A stretch of DNA of 64,000 nucleotides. It comes from Cryptomeria japonica (taxonomy: Eukaryota; Streptophyta; Pinopsida; Cupressales; Cupressaceae). Positions 44,704-54,567 of this stretch are shown here, one piece after another. Position numbers and translations under genes: made by a program. Below the pieces are notes generated by a model, which saw nothing but the letters and a program-made list of their open reading frames with translations, ran no database searches and was not told the origin of the DNA. The first letter of the stretch is position 1. Each line of letters starts with the position of its first letter. The stretch lies in assembly GCF_030272615.1 (NCBI RefSeq), contig NW_026729141.1:1-64000 (forward strand). The letters are read 5' to 3'.

Positions 44704-45795
44704 CTCCACTTGGGAAGTGTTGAATCAGGATGATTTCAACATCTTTGGCATCAAGGTGTTGTCTAAACACAGTTTAGTAGCCGTCCAAGGTTTCATTGCA
44801 GCATCAAGGAGTGAAGATTTCAGACTTGTTACTCATGAAGTAGGGGAGAAGGAAGGACCAAAACGTGGTGATTGCATGCTTGATAACCTATTCCTTGGGT
44901 TGAATAATAATGAGGCTCATACTAGTCCATTTGGGAGTTGGATTTGAGGACAATATTTGTTCCATATACCAATGTTGTTGAAGCTTTCATGGTTAGGCTT
45001 CAAGGGTTCACTAGAGGAGACATCGACTTCTTAAGTATGCACTTGGTCCTTACTAGCACTCGGGGATGTGTTGAGTTTTCTTTTCAGTATGTTGAAAATC
45101 ACTTTCAGTTGGGTATCCAAGCTCGAGATCATCAACATGGTCTGATGGAGCTTATTACATATGGAAAGAAGGATCTTTGGAGGGATAAGGAACAAATTTT
45201 CAGTCTCGATGGTGTTGTTCCCTTCTTTACCAGCCATTTGATGGTTCCTTTTGCTCATCAACTAGTGGATTGGGAAGAGATTCTAAGAAGAGGATGGTTC
45301 TATGTGGAGTTGGAGTTAGTAGAGAGGAAATTTCCAGCCTTGGACATGAGCAGATGTGTTGATTTGGATGACGATTTCCTGTGTTGCAGCAGCTGTTCAT
45401 CTTCTTGGATGTTGATTTTCCTAAAATCAGATCTCAAGTCAATCATTTCAGACTTGGTGGGTTGTTGATGTACTCTTTTTCAGACTTCACAGTCTCCTGG
45501 CAGGACAAGTTTATGGTCTCAGATGAGAGGTATGGCGAGTTGGGGCAATCAATATCTGTCTATGGGAAGTGTTCAAGCTCTAACTAGTGGTTATTCTTAT
45601 GCCCTCTCTTCTACTTATGATTGGGACAGCGAACCTTTTCTTTCTATGGTCCATCATTCTAAGGTGCTTGGAGTGGGAACTATAAGAGATTTCAGAAGTC
45701 TCCATGGTTGTATCAGAATAATTCAATTGAGGCCTAGTAGATTCATGTGGAGTTATGAGAATGAGTTTGTTAAGCTCCTGCAAAGGATTGTTTTC
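44704..45795 (+). pseudogene. Unidentified ORF W, tandem unit 1 (1092 bp)
   Basis: Translation starts STWEVLNQDDFNIFGIKVLS and has recurring phrases SEDFRLVTHEVGEKEG, NVVEAFMVRLQGFTRGDIDF and YGKKDLWRDKEQIFSLDG. Unit 2 encodes nearly the same protein, and 1092 bp is exactly 364 codons. A frameshift near 44933 and others towards 45470 break unit 1. No motif of a known enzyme or structural family is visible. The plus strand is the more likely coding strand, as it stays open in both units. Confidence 0.5.
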
Positions 45796-46893
45796 CTCCA
45801 CTTGGGAAGTGTTGTATCAAGATGACTTCAACATCTTTGGCATCACTGTGTTGTCTAAACACTGTTTAGTAGCCATCCATGGTTTCATTGCAGCAACAAG
45901 GAGTGAAGATTTCAGACTTGTTACTCATGAAGTAGGGGAGAAAGGACCAGAACGTGGTGATTGCATGCTTGATAACATATTCCTTGGGTTGAATAATAAT
46001 GAGGCTCATACTAGTCCATTTTGGGAGTTGGATTTGAGGACAGCATTTGTTCCATATTCCAATGTTGTTGAAGCTTTCATCGTTAGGCTTCAAGGGTTCA
46101 CTAGAGGAGACATCGACTTATTAAGTATGCACTTGATCCTTACTAGCACTTGGGGATGTGTTGAGTTTTCTTTTCAGTGTGTTGAAAATCACTTTCGGTT
46201 GGGTATCCAAGATCGAGATCATCAACATGGTCTGATGGAGCTTATTACATATGGAAAGAAGGATCTTTGGAGGGATAAGGAACAAATTTTCAGTCTTGAT
46301 GGTGTTGTTCCCTTCTTTACCAACAATTTGATGGTTCCTTTTGCACATCAACTAGTGTATTGGGAAGATATTTTGAGCAAAGGATGGTTCTATGTGGAGT
46401 TGGAGTCATTAGAGAGGATATTTCTAGCCTTGGTCATGAGCAGATGTGTTGTTTTGGATGTCGATTTCCTGTGTTGCAACAACTGTTCATCTTCTTGGAT
46501 GTTGATGCTGATTTTCCTAAAATCAGATCTCAAGTCAATCATTTCAGACTTGGTGGGCTGTTGGTGTACTCTTTTTTAGACTTCACAGTCTCCTGGCAGG
46601 ATGGGTTCATGGTCTCAGATGAGAGGTATAGCAAGTTGGTGCAATCAGTATCCGTGTATGGGAAGTGTTCAAGCTCTAACCAGTGGTTATCCTTATGCCC
46701 TCTCTTCTACTTAAGATTGGGACAACGCACCTTTGCTTTTGATAGTTCATCATTCTGAGGTGCTTGGAGTGGGAACTATAAGAGTTTTAAGAAGTTTGCA
46801 TGATTGTATGAGAATAATTCAATTGAGGCCTAGTAGATTCATGTGAAGTTATGGGGATGAGTTTGTTGAGCTCTTGCAAAGGATTGTTTTCCT
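45796..46893 (+). pseudogene. Unidentified ORF W, tandem unit 2
   Basis: The second unit is better preserved: the frame is open from 45755 to 46579 (274 codons), reading DFNIFGITVLSKHCLVAIHG through FVELESLERIFLALVMSRC-like sequence. It then continues in a second frame (46360-46758) with FPVLQQLFIFLDVDADFPKI and GLLVYSFLDFTVSWQDGFMV. A 6-bp insertion relative to unit 1 lies near 46502. Function unknown. The unit boundaries coincide with a 'ggattgttttcctc' block (about 45786 and 46880). Confidence 0.5.
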
Positions 46894-47362
46894 CTTTGTA
46901 GGGAGATTTGGAGAAGTCAAATTTACAGTCATGGCTCTGCTTGACACCTTGCGGAGATATGTTGTGGAGTTTGATGGTGAGTTGAGTAGACTTTATTTCT
47001 TATTGCCCAGGCTTGTGATAGATAGTGGCATTGTTGATATTGATTACTCAGAGCTTTATCGGCATGAGATGCTGCATGATATTGAGTTCAATCCTTCAAG
47101 ATTTTTCTATTTGAGTCCTATGGATGGTAACATTATGGAGTTACAAGGGAGGTTAGTGCAGTTTTGGCATGATGTTTTCACTGATGTGATCAAAGTAGCA
47201 CGACATCGGCATGGTGGGTTCTTCCTGAGACAGACCTGGGACCCTGAGATTGTACTTGCTTTGGTGTGGATCGGTTTAAAATTTTTTGGAGTTGTGGTGG
47301 CATTGCTTGAGGTCAAGCAATTTTGGGAAGGGTGGACTATAATGTCCCCTTTTCCCCTCTAG
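46894..47362 (+). pseudogene. Unidentified ORF W, C-terminal segment reading into the LTR
   Basis: The frame (open from 46874) reads LLDTLRRYVVEFDGELSRL, YSELYRHEMLHDIEFN, GNIMELQGRLVQFWHDVF and ends ALLEVKQFWEGWTIMSPFPL, with a stop at 47360-47362. The last dozen residues are encoded by the polypurine-tract region and the first 22 bp of the LTR. In chromovirus Y the corresponding end (LLEDQQSREGRTVISL) belongs to the chromodomain protein. Here the upstream protein is different, so the gypsy tail has been joined to an unrelated ORF. Confidence 0.55.
47305..47337 (+). other. Polypurine tract region of element W
   Basis: GCTTGAGGTCAAGC (a 6-bp stem-loop) followed by GGGAAGGGTGGAC, directly before the LTR start TATAATGTCCCC. 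The same arrangement occurs in elements Z (minus strand, 7214-7247) and, decayed, in Y (2161-2193). Confidence 0.75.
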
Positions 47363-50300
47363 TTTGTTTTGGGGACTTATGGCCAATTCTGAGACCCGTT
47401 GGTCAGTCAGAGGCAGAAATGAGGGTTTCATTTTTTCCAAGAGGATGCTTTGGCAGTTTTGGGGGCTTGCATGTTGGAATTTTACAGTTCTGATTCTAGA
47501 TTCCTTATGGGTTTTCAAAGAGCTTTGTGATGGTGTGACATGCAACTAAATCTGAGGATTTTTCCGAACTTACTATTTTTAGTAAGTGGGGGTGAGGGCA
47601 GGTTATTTTTCTGGGTTTTCAGGGAGCCTTGCGATGGTGTGACATGCAAACGAATCCGAAGACTTTACCAGATTTACTATTTTTAGTAACTTGTGATGGC
47701 TGCTCAGAATGTGGTTAAAATGCATTTGGATCCTAGAAATGGGACTCGCCCAGACTCGCTCGGACTCGGCGAGTCCGAGTACGAGTCATGCTCAACGAAT
47801 CCTAGGGGCTCGAACTCGGACTCGTCCGAGTCTGGCGAGTAAAATCGCCAGACTCGCCGAGTTGGTGAGTTTGGCTCAAACTCGCCAAACTCAGTGAGTC
47901 TTGAGCCCCAAACTCGGCTACTGCCTAGCTTAAGTAAAATGACAAAAAAAAAACATTTTAAAAGTTTTTTTTAAAATGAATGGTCTCGTTTTTGTTCACT
48001 ACAACCTCCGCCTGAGAATGAGAAAAATTAGGGTTGCAACATGTCAGCCAATAGAAAAATAACACCCGATGCCTTTATTAAACAATAAGTTTTTTTGGCC
48101 TCGCGGGGCAGCACCTTGTATCGCGACAGGGAGCGCGCAAGGGGCGCTGCCCCCAAACCCCCATCGAAAAATATGGGGGGAAACTGCGTCGATAGAAGTA
48201 GGGAAAATTTAACCTCCGAGTCTGACACTGATTGGATTGACCTGGTAGATATAGAGGCTGAGACTGTAGCCATGGCAGACGAGGAGCGGAGAGCACGAGC
48301 ACAGACTGGAGATTCAGAGGCAAATAGTGACATGAATGTTCCTGATGTTGGTGAGCATGGCATGGTGTCATGGGGAGCGGCCATGGCTGTCCAATCATCT
48401 AGGACCTACCTTAGACGCCTTCGTAGGGGGTCGGGGCCGGAGGGTGTTGTCGTGCAGGCTCCTCTGAGCCATAGGCTTGTAGTTGTATTGACCTTTGGTA
48501 TTTGTATGAAACATTTGATGATGATCATTTGATGACATGTATTTTTTATTCCATCAGTTTTGTAATATTGTATACATTTGACAATATTTATATATCTATG
48601 TTTGTTATTTTCTTCAACTACAATTTGCGTTTATGCTTATGTGATTGATGTATACTTGTGTATGTAATCAAATGAGCCAATTTTGATGATGTTATTGTGT
48701 CTTTAAGGTGTATTCAATAAAGGATGTCTGAAACAAGTTTTAAATCTTTAAAAATCTCTAAATTTCTTGGGTTTTTCACTTTCCCGAGTCCGACGCCGAG
48801 TCCCGAGTCCGAGTCCGAGTCCGAGTCCCGTTTCTTTGATTTGGATAGACTTACTAGTTTTAGCAGTATGCTATTTTTAGTAAGTACTATTTTTAGCAAT
48901 GCTATTTTTGGCGGGTTTCGGTGGTCCAATTCAAAGGCTGTTTCTGGCAGTGCAATTTTTAGTATTTTAGGGCCTTTAGCTCACTTTGGCAGTTGTTCAG
49001 CACATGGAAAAAGTAGTTTTTAATATTTTTTTAATGCCCCACCTTGGCCTAGGCGTATGACTTATGTATTTTTGGTTATGACTTAAGGGGACAACTTGAG
49101 GTGATAAAGTATTATTTTATATCATAAGGTTTGGGTAATTTATTGTTGAAGGAAAATATTTTATAAAGTGAAATATTAATAAGGCAAGATGGACACCTTA
49201 TGGAGAAAAAAGTTAATTTTAAAATATATTTCACTTATCTACCTTGGGCGCCACATTACTATTTTATTATCATTTTTGTAAAGTATATTTGCTTCTATGA
49301 GAAGGTCGACTTGGAAAAAGGAGAAATGAAATGTAATTTCAAAATAATGTGAAGTGGATGTGCATTTGGGTTTGGTGTTCATTTGGAGGGAATGTGAATT
49401 TGAATTTGGAGAAACAAAGTCTATAAAAAAAAGTGTTGGGCTTTTGTTTTTGGTATCCATGAATATTTGCAACGAAGTGCTGCCAGAATTTCGATTGATT
49501 GCGTCGAGGAATGCTTACCTCCTAGCCGAATCGTAGCTTCTCGCTTGAAAGATAGCGACTAGTTGAGACTGTGAGACTATTCTTTACTCAGAAGAATAGA
49601 TGGTGTTCTTTGAGGAGATTATGTTTGATATGTTTCTGATCTTGGTGTGGAGTGTTTGTGTAGCAGGTTGTTGGTTTTTTCAGTGTGGTTGTAGGTGTGA
49701 TTTATTCATAAATCTCTATGTGGAACTCTGTTGTTTCTAGGTACTGGCTCCTAATCTTTCTCAAGTCTAGGCGACATCTATTGCTGGTTTGCTCGGTTAT
49801 TCTCACTGATTTGGATTTAATAGAGCAAGTCGAACTTCATGCCCTATCCGTACTATGCTAGAGAGTGCCTTGGGTTGCGTGTTAATTGTTTGCTTAGTGT
49901 TTCTTGTTGTTTCTCAGCTCTATCTAGGTCACCTCATGTCTAGGGTTCATTTGATTGTGTTTTGAAGTTATTTGGTTGGGTTATGAGTGAGTTAGGAGTG
50001 AATTTGTGGAGTTTAGTGTTGCTGGTCTGAGTTTTCCAGCTTGTTGTTCATGTATATCAGATTTAAGAATTTGGAGTGGTTTTTGGGAGTGTGAGTTCTT
50101 TGGTAATGTGGGAAAGGAACTGATTATCATTTGCAGCTGTTAGACTTGTTATCAGCACTTGATGTGTCATTTATATTTACCTTTCTAATGCTGATTAGTA
50201 GTACTAACAACAAGTTATATTGTGAATTGCTCTTAATTTCCCACTGAAGAAGTGGAAGAGCTTGGCTTGCCACCTATCTTATTTATTGTACTATTGTCCT

Positions 50301-50678
50301 CTCGCTGACTAAGCGGTTGAGTAGATTGTTGTTATATTTCAGTCCTCCCACTGAATAAGTGGTAGAGTGATTTGTTTTCAGAATTGTAATGATTGTCCTT
50401 CTGCTGAAAAGTGGTTGAGTGATTCTTCTCAATTTTTCTTGCCTGTTGGACAAGCGGAAGGGGCTGGCTTGCCGCCCTGCATTGTATTTCAGTTGGTTAT
50501 TGGAGCTAACGATCCCCTATTCATCAAATGCGCTCACCTTCCCACATTGGGCTCTTGGTGATTAGAAAGTGGAAGGGATTTCTTTCAGCAGTATTGAGTT
50601 TATATTTCCTAACCTTAACAGGTGTTTGTGGTGTTTGGATACTGAAAAAATTGAAAAAAAAAGTAAGGGGATATTTCA
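47338..50678 (+). repeat. 3' LTR of gypsy-type element W, carrying a hAT insertion
   Basis: It starts TATAATGTCCCC (TG changed to TA) and ends GGGGATATTTCA. It is collinear with the solo LTR 3062-4995, with two additions: a 1.1-kb hAT (47732-48838) and a local duplication of about 120 bp around 47520-47700 ('gcgatggtgtgacatgcaa' twice). The next five bases are TTACA; no matching left flank was found because the left end of W is not identified. Confidence 0.8.
47732..48838 (+). mobile_element. Non-autonomous hAT element, 8-bp TSD ATTTGGAT
   Basis: It is flanked by ATTTGGAT at 47724-47731 and 48839-48846. The ends CCTAGAAATGGGACTCG and (reverse complement) CAAAGAAACGGGACTCG match at 14 of 17 positions. 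Multiple ACTCGG/CGAGTCC repeats lie just inside both ends. The interior keeps only the transposase tail: LVFVHYNLRL (about 47983-48012) and, after a GC-rich block (about 48095-48185), DTDWIDLVDIEAETVAMADE and SRTYLRRLRR. It cannot make a transposase and would depend on a relative such as the copy at 41248-42475, whose minus strand encodes the same tail. Confidence 0.92.
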
Positions 50679-51623
50679 TTACACCTCTAAAGTTCCAGAA
50701 AAGTCAGAAGACAACTAGATATACCATCTAAAGCAACCACAATCATTCTCCACACCTTTGCATGAACTCATAACCAATCCTCTGGCACTGCATTACTCTT
50801 GAACACAACTGATCAACCTTCCAGACCAAGTTATCATCAATGACAACAAAAACCCCAATCCTTTAGTATTGCATTACTCTGAAACACAATTGATTAACCT
50901 CCCAAACCAATTTATCATCAATGACAACAAGTTTGACATCAAAGACAATACAAATTTATATTTGCAACAGATAGAATACTTAGTATTTTATTTTGTGTTG
51001 GCAAGTGTCACAAAATACGCATCAACACAAGTTTGGTATAATTGTTGATTGGTAGACTTGGTATGCCATGATCTATTTTCAAATTTGACATTACCCATGC
51101 AGTGGGAGTTCCTGGATATGTGTTCTTCATTGTCAGTTCTGGTACAACGAGCTCGTGATTGCAGTTTATGGGTTGATATGTTATTGGCATGAGTTCTATT
51201 GATGCTTTAGAAACCTTTGAGGTATGGATGATTGGATGGATTAGCAGTTGTTGTGGTTGCTTTTTCTAGTCATGTGAGATATTTAGTTGGATGTTAACAA
51301 TCAGTTGTGGTTGTTGTTCTAACTATTTTTGGAACATTCATGTTTGATCTTGTTTTAGGAGGAACATTTTGAACTTTGGAGTTGTGTTCTAGTAACGGAT
51401 TTCAAGTTGCATATATTGATGGTTTTGTAAAGATTTTGAGCACAATAGAGTTGTGACAGCATTTTGTAGCCTTTGTTATCATTTGGATTTGATGCTTGTG
51501 TCCTTTGGATAGGTGCTTTTTCACTTTGGCTTGTTCCTTTCCTTCCATAGGTGGTATGTTGGAGGATGAGAGGAGTTCTTGCTTGATATGGTGGACATAT
51601 TATATCATATTGCAGATATCTTG
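50679..51623. other. Non-coding stretch with an 81-bp tandem duplication
   Basis: Units at about 50773-50853 and 50854-50934 share 'gcattactct.gaacacaa' and 'ttatcatcaatgacaacaa'. The remainder to 51623 shows no recognised gene. Confidence 0.6.
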
Positions 51624-51893
51624 TGTTAAGTTATGGAGATCTGATTTTAATTTCAATCTTCCTTAAAGATGAATTGACAGGCATAGATTAATCACAGCAC
51701 AAGAGAGGGAATTCAATTTGATTGAATTTTGTGTAAAGCAGACCGATAGATGATGCAATTTAATCTGAATGATGATGGTGCAAATTGATGACAGAAAAAT
51801 CAGAACTGCTAATGATGCTGGACAATTCAAATATATATGTGGGACTATAAAGTTATATTTCTATCTTTTGCGCTTCTTGTTAACCTTAAATGA

Positions 51894-51924
<31 letters not shown>

Positions 51925-52349
51925 TCGGACTAATATAAGAGCATGATGTCTAAAGCAATCAACACGATCCTCTTAATCATCACGTCTCCCAACCATCACG
52001 TCTCTCTCCATAAAATCGTTTAGACATAACACGTCTAAAGCAAGAAGATAATACGGTTTTAATCATTGAATCGTTTCATATAATCACACATCATAGATTA
52101 GTTAGTTAACATAGATTAACAAGGAACTATTTCATACTTAGACATAACATAGAATCGATTAATATATGAATCGATTCATATGTAATATGCCTTACATAGA
52201 ATCGATTAATATATTAATCGATAAATGTTGATTATTTCAAAGAATCGAATTATATATAATTGATTCAAATACAATGAATATTCATTAGTAAACTAATTCA
52301 TTAAATGACTCAGTCAGATCAGATTACTGATTGACGCTATCCTTCAACA
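51624..52349 (-). repeat. 3' LTR of copia C
   Basis: On the plus strand it starts TGTTAAGTTATGG and ends CCTTCAACA, followed by the polypurine tract CTCCCTCTTAGC (sense GCTAAGAGGGAG). A (GA) microsatellite lies at 51895-51915 and repeated ATCGATT palindromes at 52150-52225. The length, 726 bp, differs from the LTRs of copia A, B and D. Confidence 0.75.
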
Positions 52350-52854
52350 CTCCCTCTTAGCTAGGGAGGTAATCTGCTCAAGATCTGAGTCACAAAGGTA
52401 TCACCTCACTGTGATAACAAACAACATGGCATATCCATAGACATCACCTCATGTGGTGTCCACCATTATGGCTTATCCACGGATATCACCTCACATGATA
52501 TCCACCATAGAGATTTCCTTAAGTAATATCCACCATTATGGCTTATTTATAGATATCACTTCACATGATATCCACTATTATGGCATATCTAAAGATATTA
52601 CTACATGGCATGTCCACGGATTTCACGTCACATGAAATCCACCATGAATATGTCTTTATGTAATATCCACCATTATGGCTTATCCATGGCTATCACGTCT
52701 CATGATATCCACCATTATGGAATATCCATAGATATTACTACTAGAGATATAAACCATTATGACATATCCATAGATGTCATTTCCCATGATATCCATCATA
52801 ATGGTATGATCAATCAATATCGTAAGATCGTCACCTTACGATAATGATCACATG
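52350..52854 (-). other. 3' UTR of copia C with an array of short hairpins
   Basis: About ten units of roughly 42 bp carry a short inverted repeat, for example GATATCA-CCTCACA-TGATATC, ATTTCA-CGTCACA-TGAAAT and GACATCA-CCTCATG-TGGTGTC, separated by 'ccaccattatggcttatcc'. Hairpin beta (52818-52843) has 9-bp arms TATCGTAAG/CTTACGATA around ATCGTCAC. Copia B is inserted at 52855; C resumes at 59825. Open frames across the units (52453-52844) are by-products of the repeats. Confidence 0.78.
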
Positions 52855-52863
52855 TGTTGATAC

Positions 52864-53202
52864 ATGATAGCTTTGGTAAGATACATTGCAACTTCCATGG
52901 CTGCTCGAGAGGCAGTATGGCTTAGGAAGTTGCTTGTGGGATTATTCACTGAACCAATGAAACCTACAGTTATTCATTGTGACAACCAGAGTTGCATAAA
53001 ACTTTCAGTGAATCCAGTGTTTCATGACAGATCCAAGCATATTGAGATTCCTTACCATTATGTGCGAGATATGGTAGACAGGATTGTGATCCAGTTGGAA
53101 TACATTTGTACAGGAGATCAGACAACAGATATTCTTACCAAACCACTTTCTAGAGTGAAGGTTGAGCACTTCAGAAAAGGTCTTGGTATGACTGAAAGGT
53201 AA
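52864..53202 (+). pseudogene. RNase H tail of the left, deleted copia B copy, fused to LTR start
   Basis: A 112-codon frame starts in LTR sequence (MIALVRYIATSMAAREAVWL). It continues as the end of copia RNase H with CDNQSCIKLSVNPVF, HIEIPYHYVRDMVDR and TKPLSRVKVEHFRKGLGM. The LTR start 'ggtaagata' joins 'catTGcaacttcc' where the intact copy reads 'gaatacattgtagcttcc', so a deletion joined the two, probably at the shared ATA. The frame has no stop, unlike the right-hand copy, which has a TAA at 58374. It is a fragment, not a functional gene. Confidence 0.85.
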
Positions 53203-53305
53203 TTTGCTTTGTAATCTGTACTTATATATTAATAAGATGTTTAATGTGTAAACTTCTTTGTTGTGCTATGACTTTTATGGGCTCCACCACTTGTGTACAT
53301 TTCTA

Positions 53306-53372
53306 AGAGGTGACGATCTCTCAGATAATGAACACTTGTATGAAGACATTATAAGGTGACGATCTTATAATG
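53306..53372 (+). other. Hairpins alpha and beta of copia B, left copy
   Basis: Alpha: AGAG-GTGACGAT-CTCT (53306-53321). Beta: CATTATAAG-GTGACGAT-CTTATAATG (53347-53372), a perfect 9-bp stem with an 8-nt loop. Both lie between the RNase H stop and the polypurine tract. Further inverted repeats such as GTATCAC-GTGTTTAG-GTGATAC follow at 53540-53700. Confidence 0.82.
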
Positions 53373-53805
53373 ATCAAACCAAATATCATGTGTGATTCCT
53401 GGTATGTCATGGATGTGCTATGATTATATTGTGGTAAAGACATTTGAAAATGTCAATGCACATACCACAATTTGGATAAAGTGAGGATTTAATTATTCTC
53501 ATGCATTTATCCTTAGTATTGCTTGCTTTGCAATACTGATATCATGTGCTTAGGTGATATCTTGTCATCACAAGTTAATGTGGTGAACTTCTTGTATCAC
53601 GTGTTTAGGTGATACTTCATGTCACGTGCTGAGGTGATATGACTTCTTGTATCACGTGTTTATGTGATACTTCATGTCACGTGTTTTAGGTGATATGATC
53701 CTTTGGAGAGTGAGATTATAAAAGTACATAAGGAATATTGATCAACATGAGAAATGTGATGCTAGATATGTTGTTTGCCTTTCATCTTCCCGAGCTAAGA
53801 GGGAG

Positions 53806-54478
53806 TGTTGATACATGATAGCTTCGGTACGATAAATGATTGAATGAGAGATAAATGAAGTCTCTCATTCAATCATCTATCTCATCGATAGACTATAATA
53901 GACTTCACTTATTATTCCTTTGCTCTATCATCTGATATTACTATTATAATTGCTCTCCTTATATATATGGTGCATTATTGGTTTTACCATACAAACTGAT
54001 GTTAAATTTACGATCATGCTAGGATCGTATTTCACAATCTGTGTTAATATAAAAACATTGCAATCTAACAATAAACAGTAACCTTGATATCCCGATTGTT
54101 ATTGGGCTTCATTGTTAATGCCACCGATTAGTTATCGGGCTTCATTGTTACGCATTGACACCGATTAATATCGGCATTAGATTGGTTACGTATTGTAAAT
54201 GAAATAAAAGGCACGATCAAGTGGCATCTTGATCGGCCATGTCTAATAGACATGTCCGATCAAGGTGTCACTTGATCGTCCCTATTTTTTTATATATACC
54301 AATCAATGATAAATGGAGAAGACATTGAAATTATTAATGCTCTATCTCCATCTGCAATACACAGAATATAATTAATCACCAGAACAATTTTATTGTGATA
54401 AACATTTACATTGAAATACAACAACATTATATATATATATACCTTGATCATTGAATTGGAATTTGAAAAACATTTACA
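53806..54478 (+). repeat. Middle LTR of copia B (5' LTR of the intact interior)
   Basis: TGTTGATACATG to CATTTACA, 673 bp. A 71-bp palindrome (54211-54281) lies directly before the TATA box TTTTATATATACC (about 54288-54300). Confidence 0.88.
54211..54281. promoter_or_regulatory. 71-bp palindrome next to the TATA box in the copia B LTR
   Basis: Left arm GCACGATCAAGTGGCATCTT...CATGTCT pairs with AGACATG...CACTTGATCGTCC with three mismatches and one gap. The same structure is present in the right LTR at about 59561-59634. Confidence 0.82.
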
Positions 54479-54491
54479 TGGTATCAGAGCC
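54479..54491 (+). other. Primer-binding site of copia B
   Basis: TGGTATCAGAGCC, complementary to initiator-Met tRNA, abuts the LTR end TTACA. Confidence 0.9.
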
Positions 54492-54567
54492 GGGTTGATC
54501 AAACCTGTGGCTTTCAAATTTGTGAAAAATTAAAGTCAAGAATATATCTAACATCACATTTCTCCAA

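Noticed and set aside
48095..48532. A separate gene of 145 codons
   Set aside because: Its C-terminal half is the hAT transposase tail also encoded at 41.7-41.9 kb; the N-terminal half is a GC-rich block inside the transposon.
52453..52844. Two open frames in the copia C 3' UTR
   Set aside because: They are translations of hairpin-repeat units in the antisense direction of the element.
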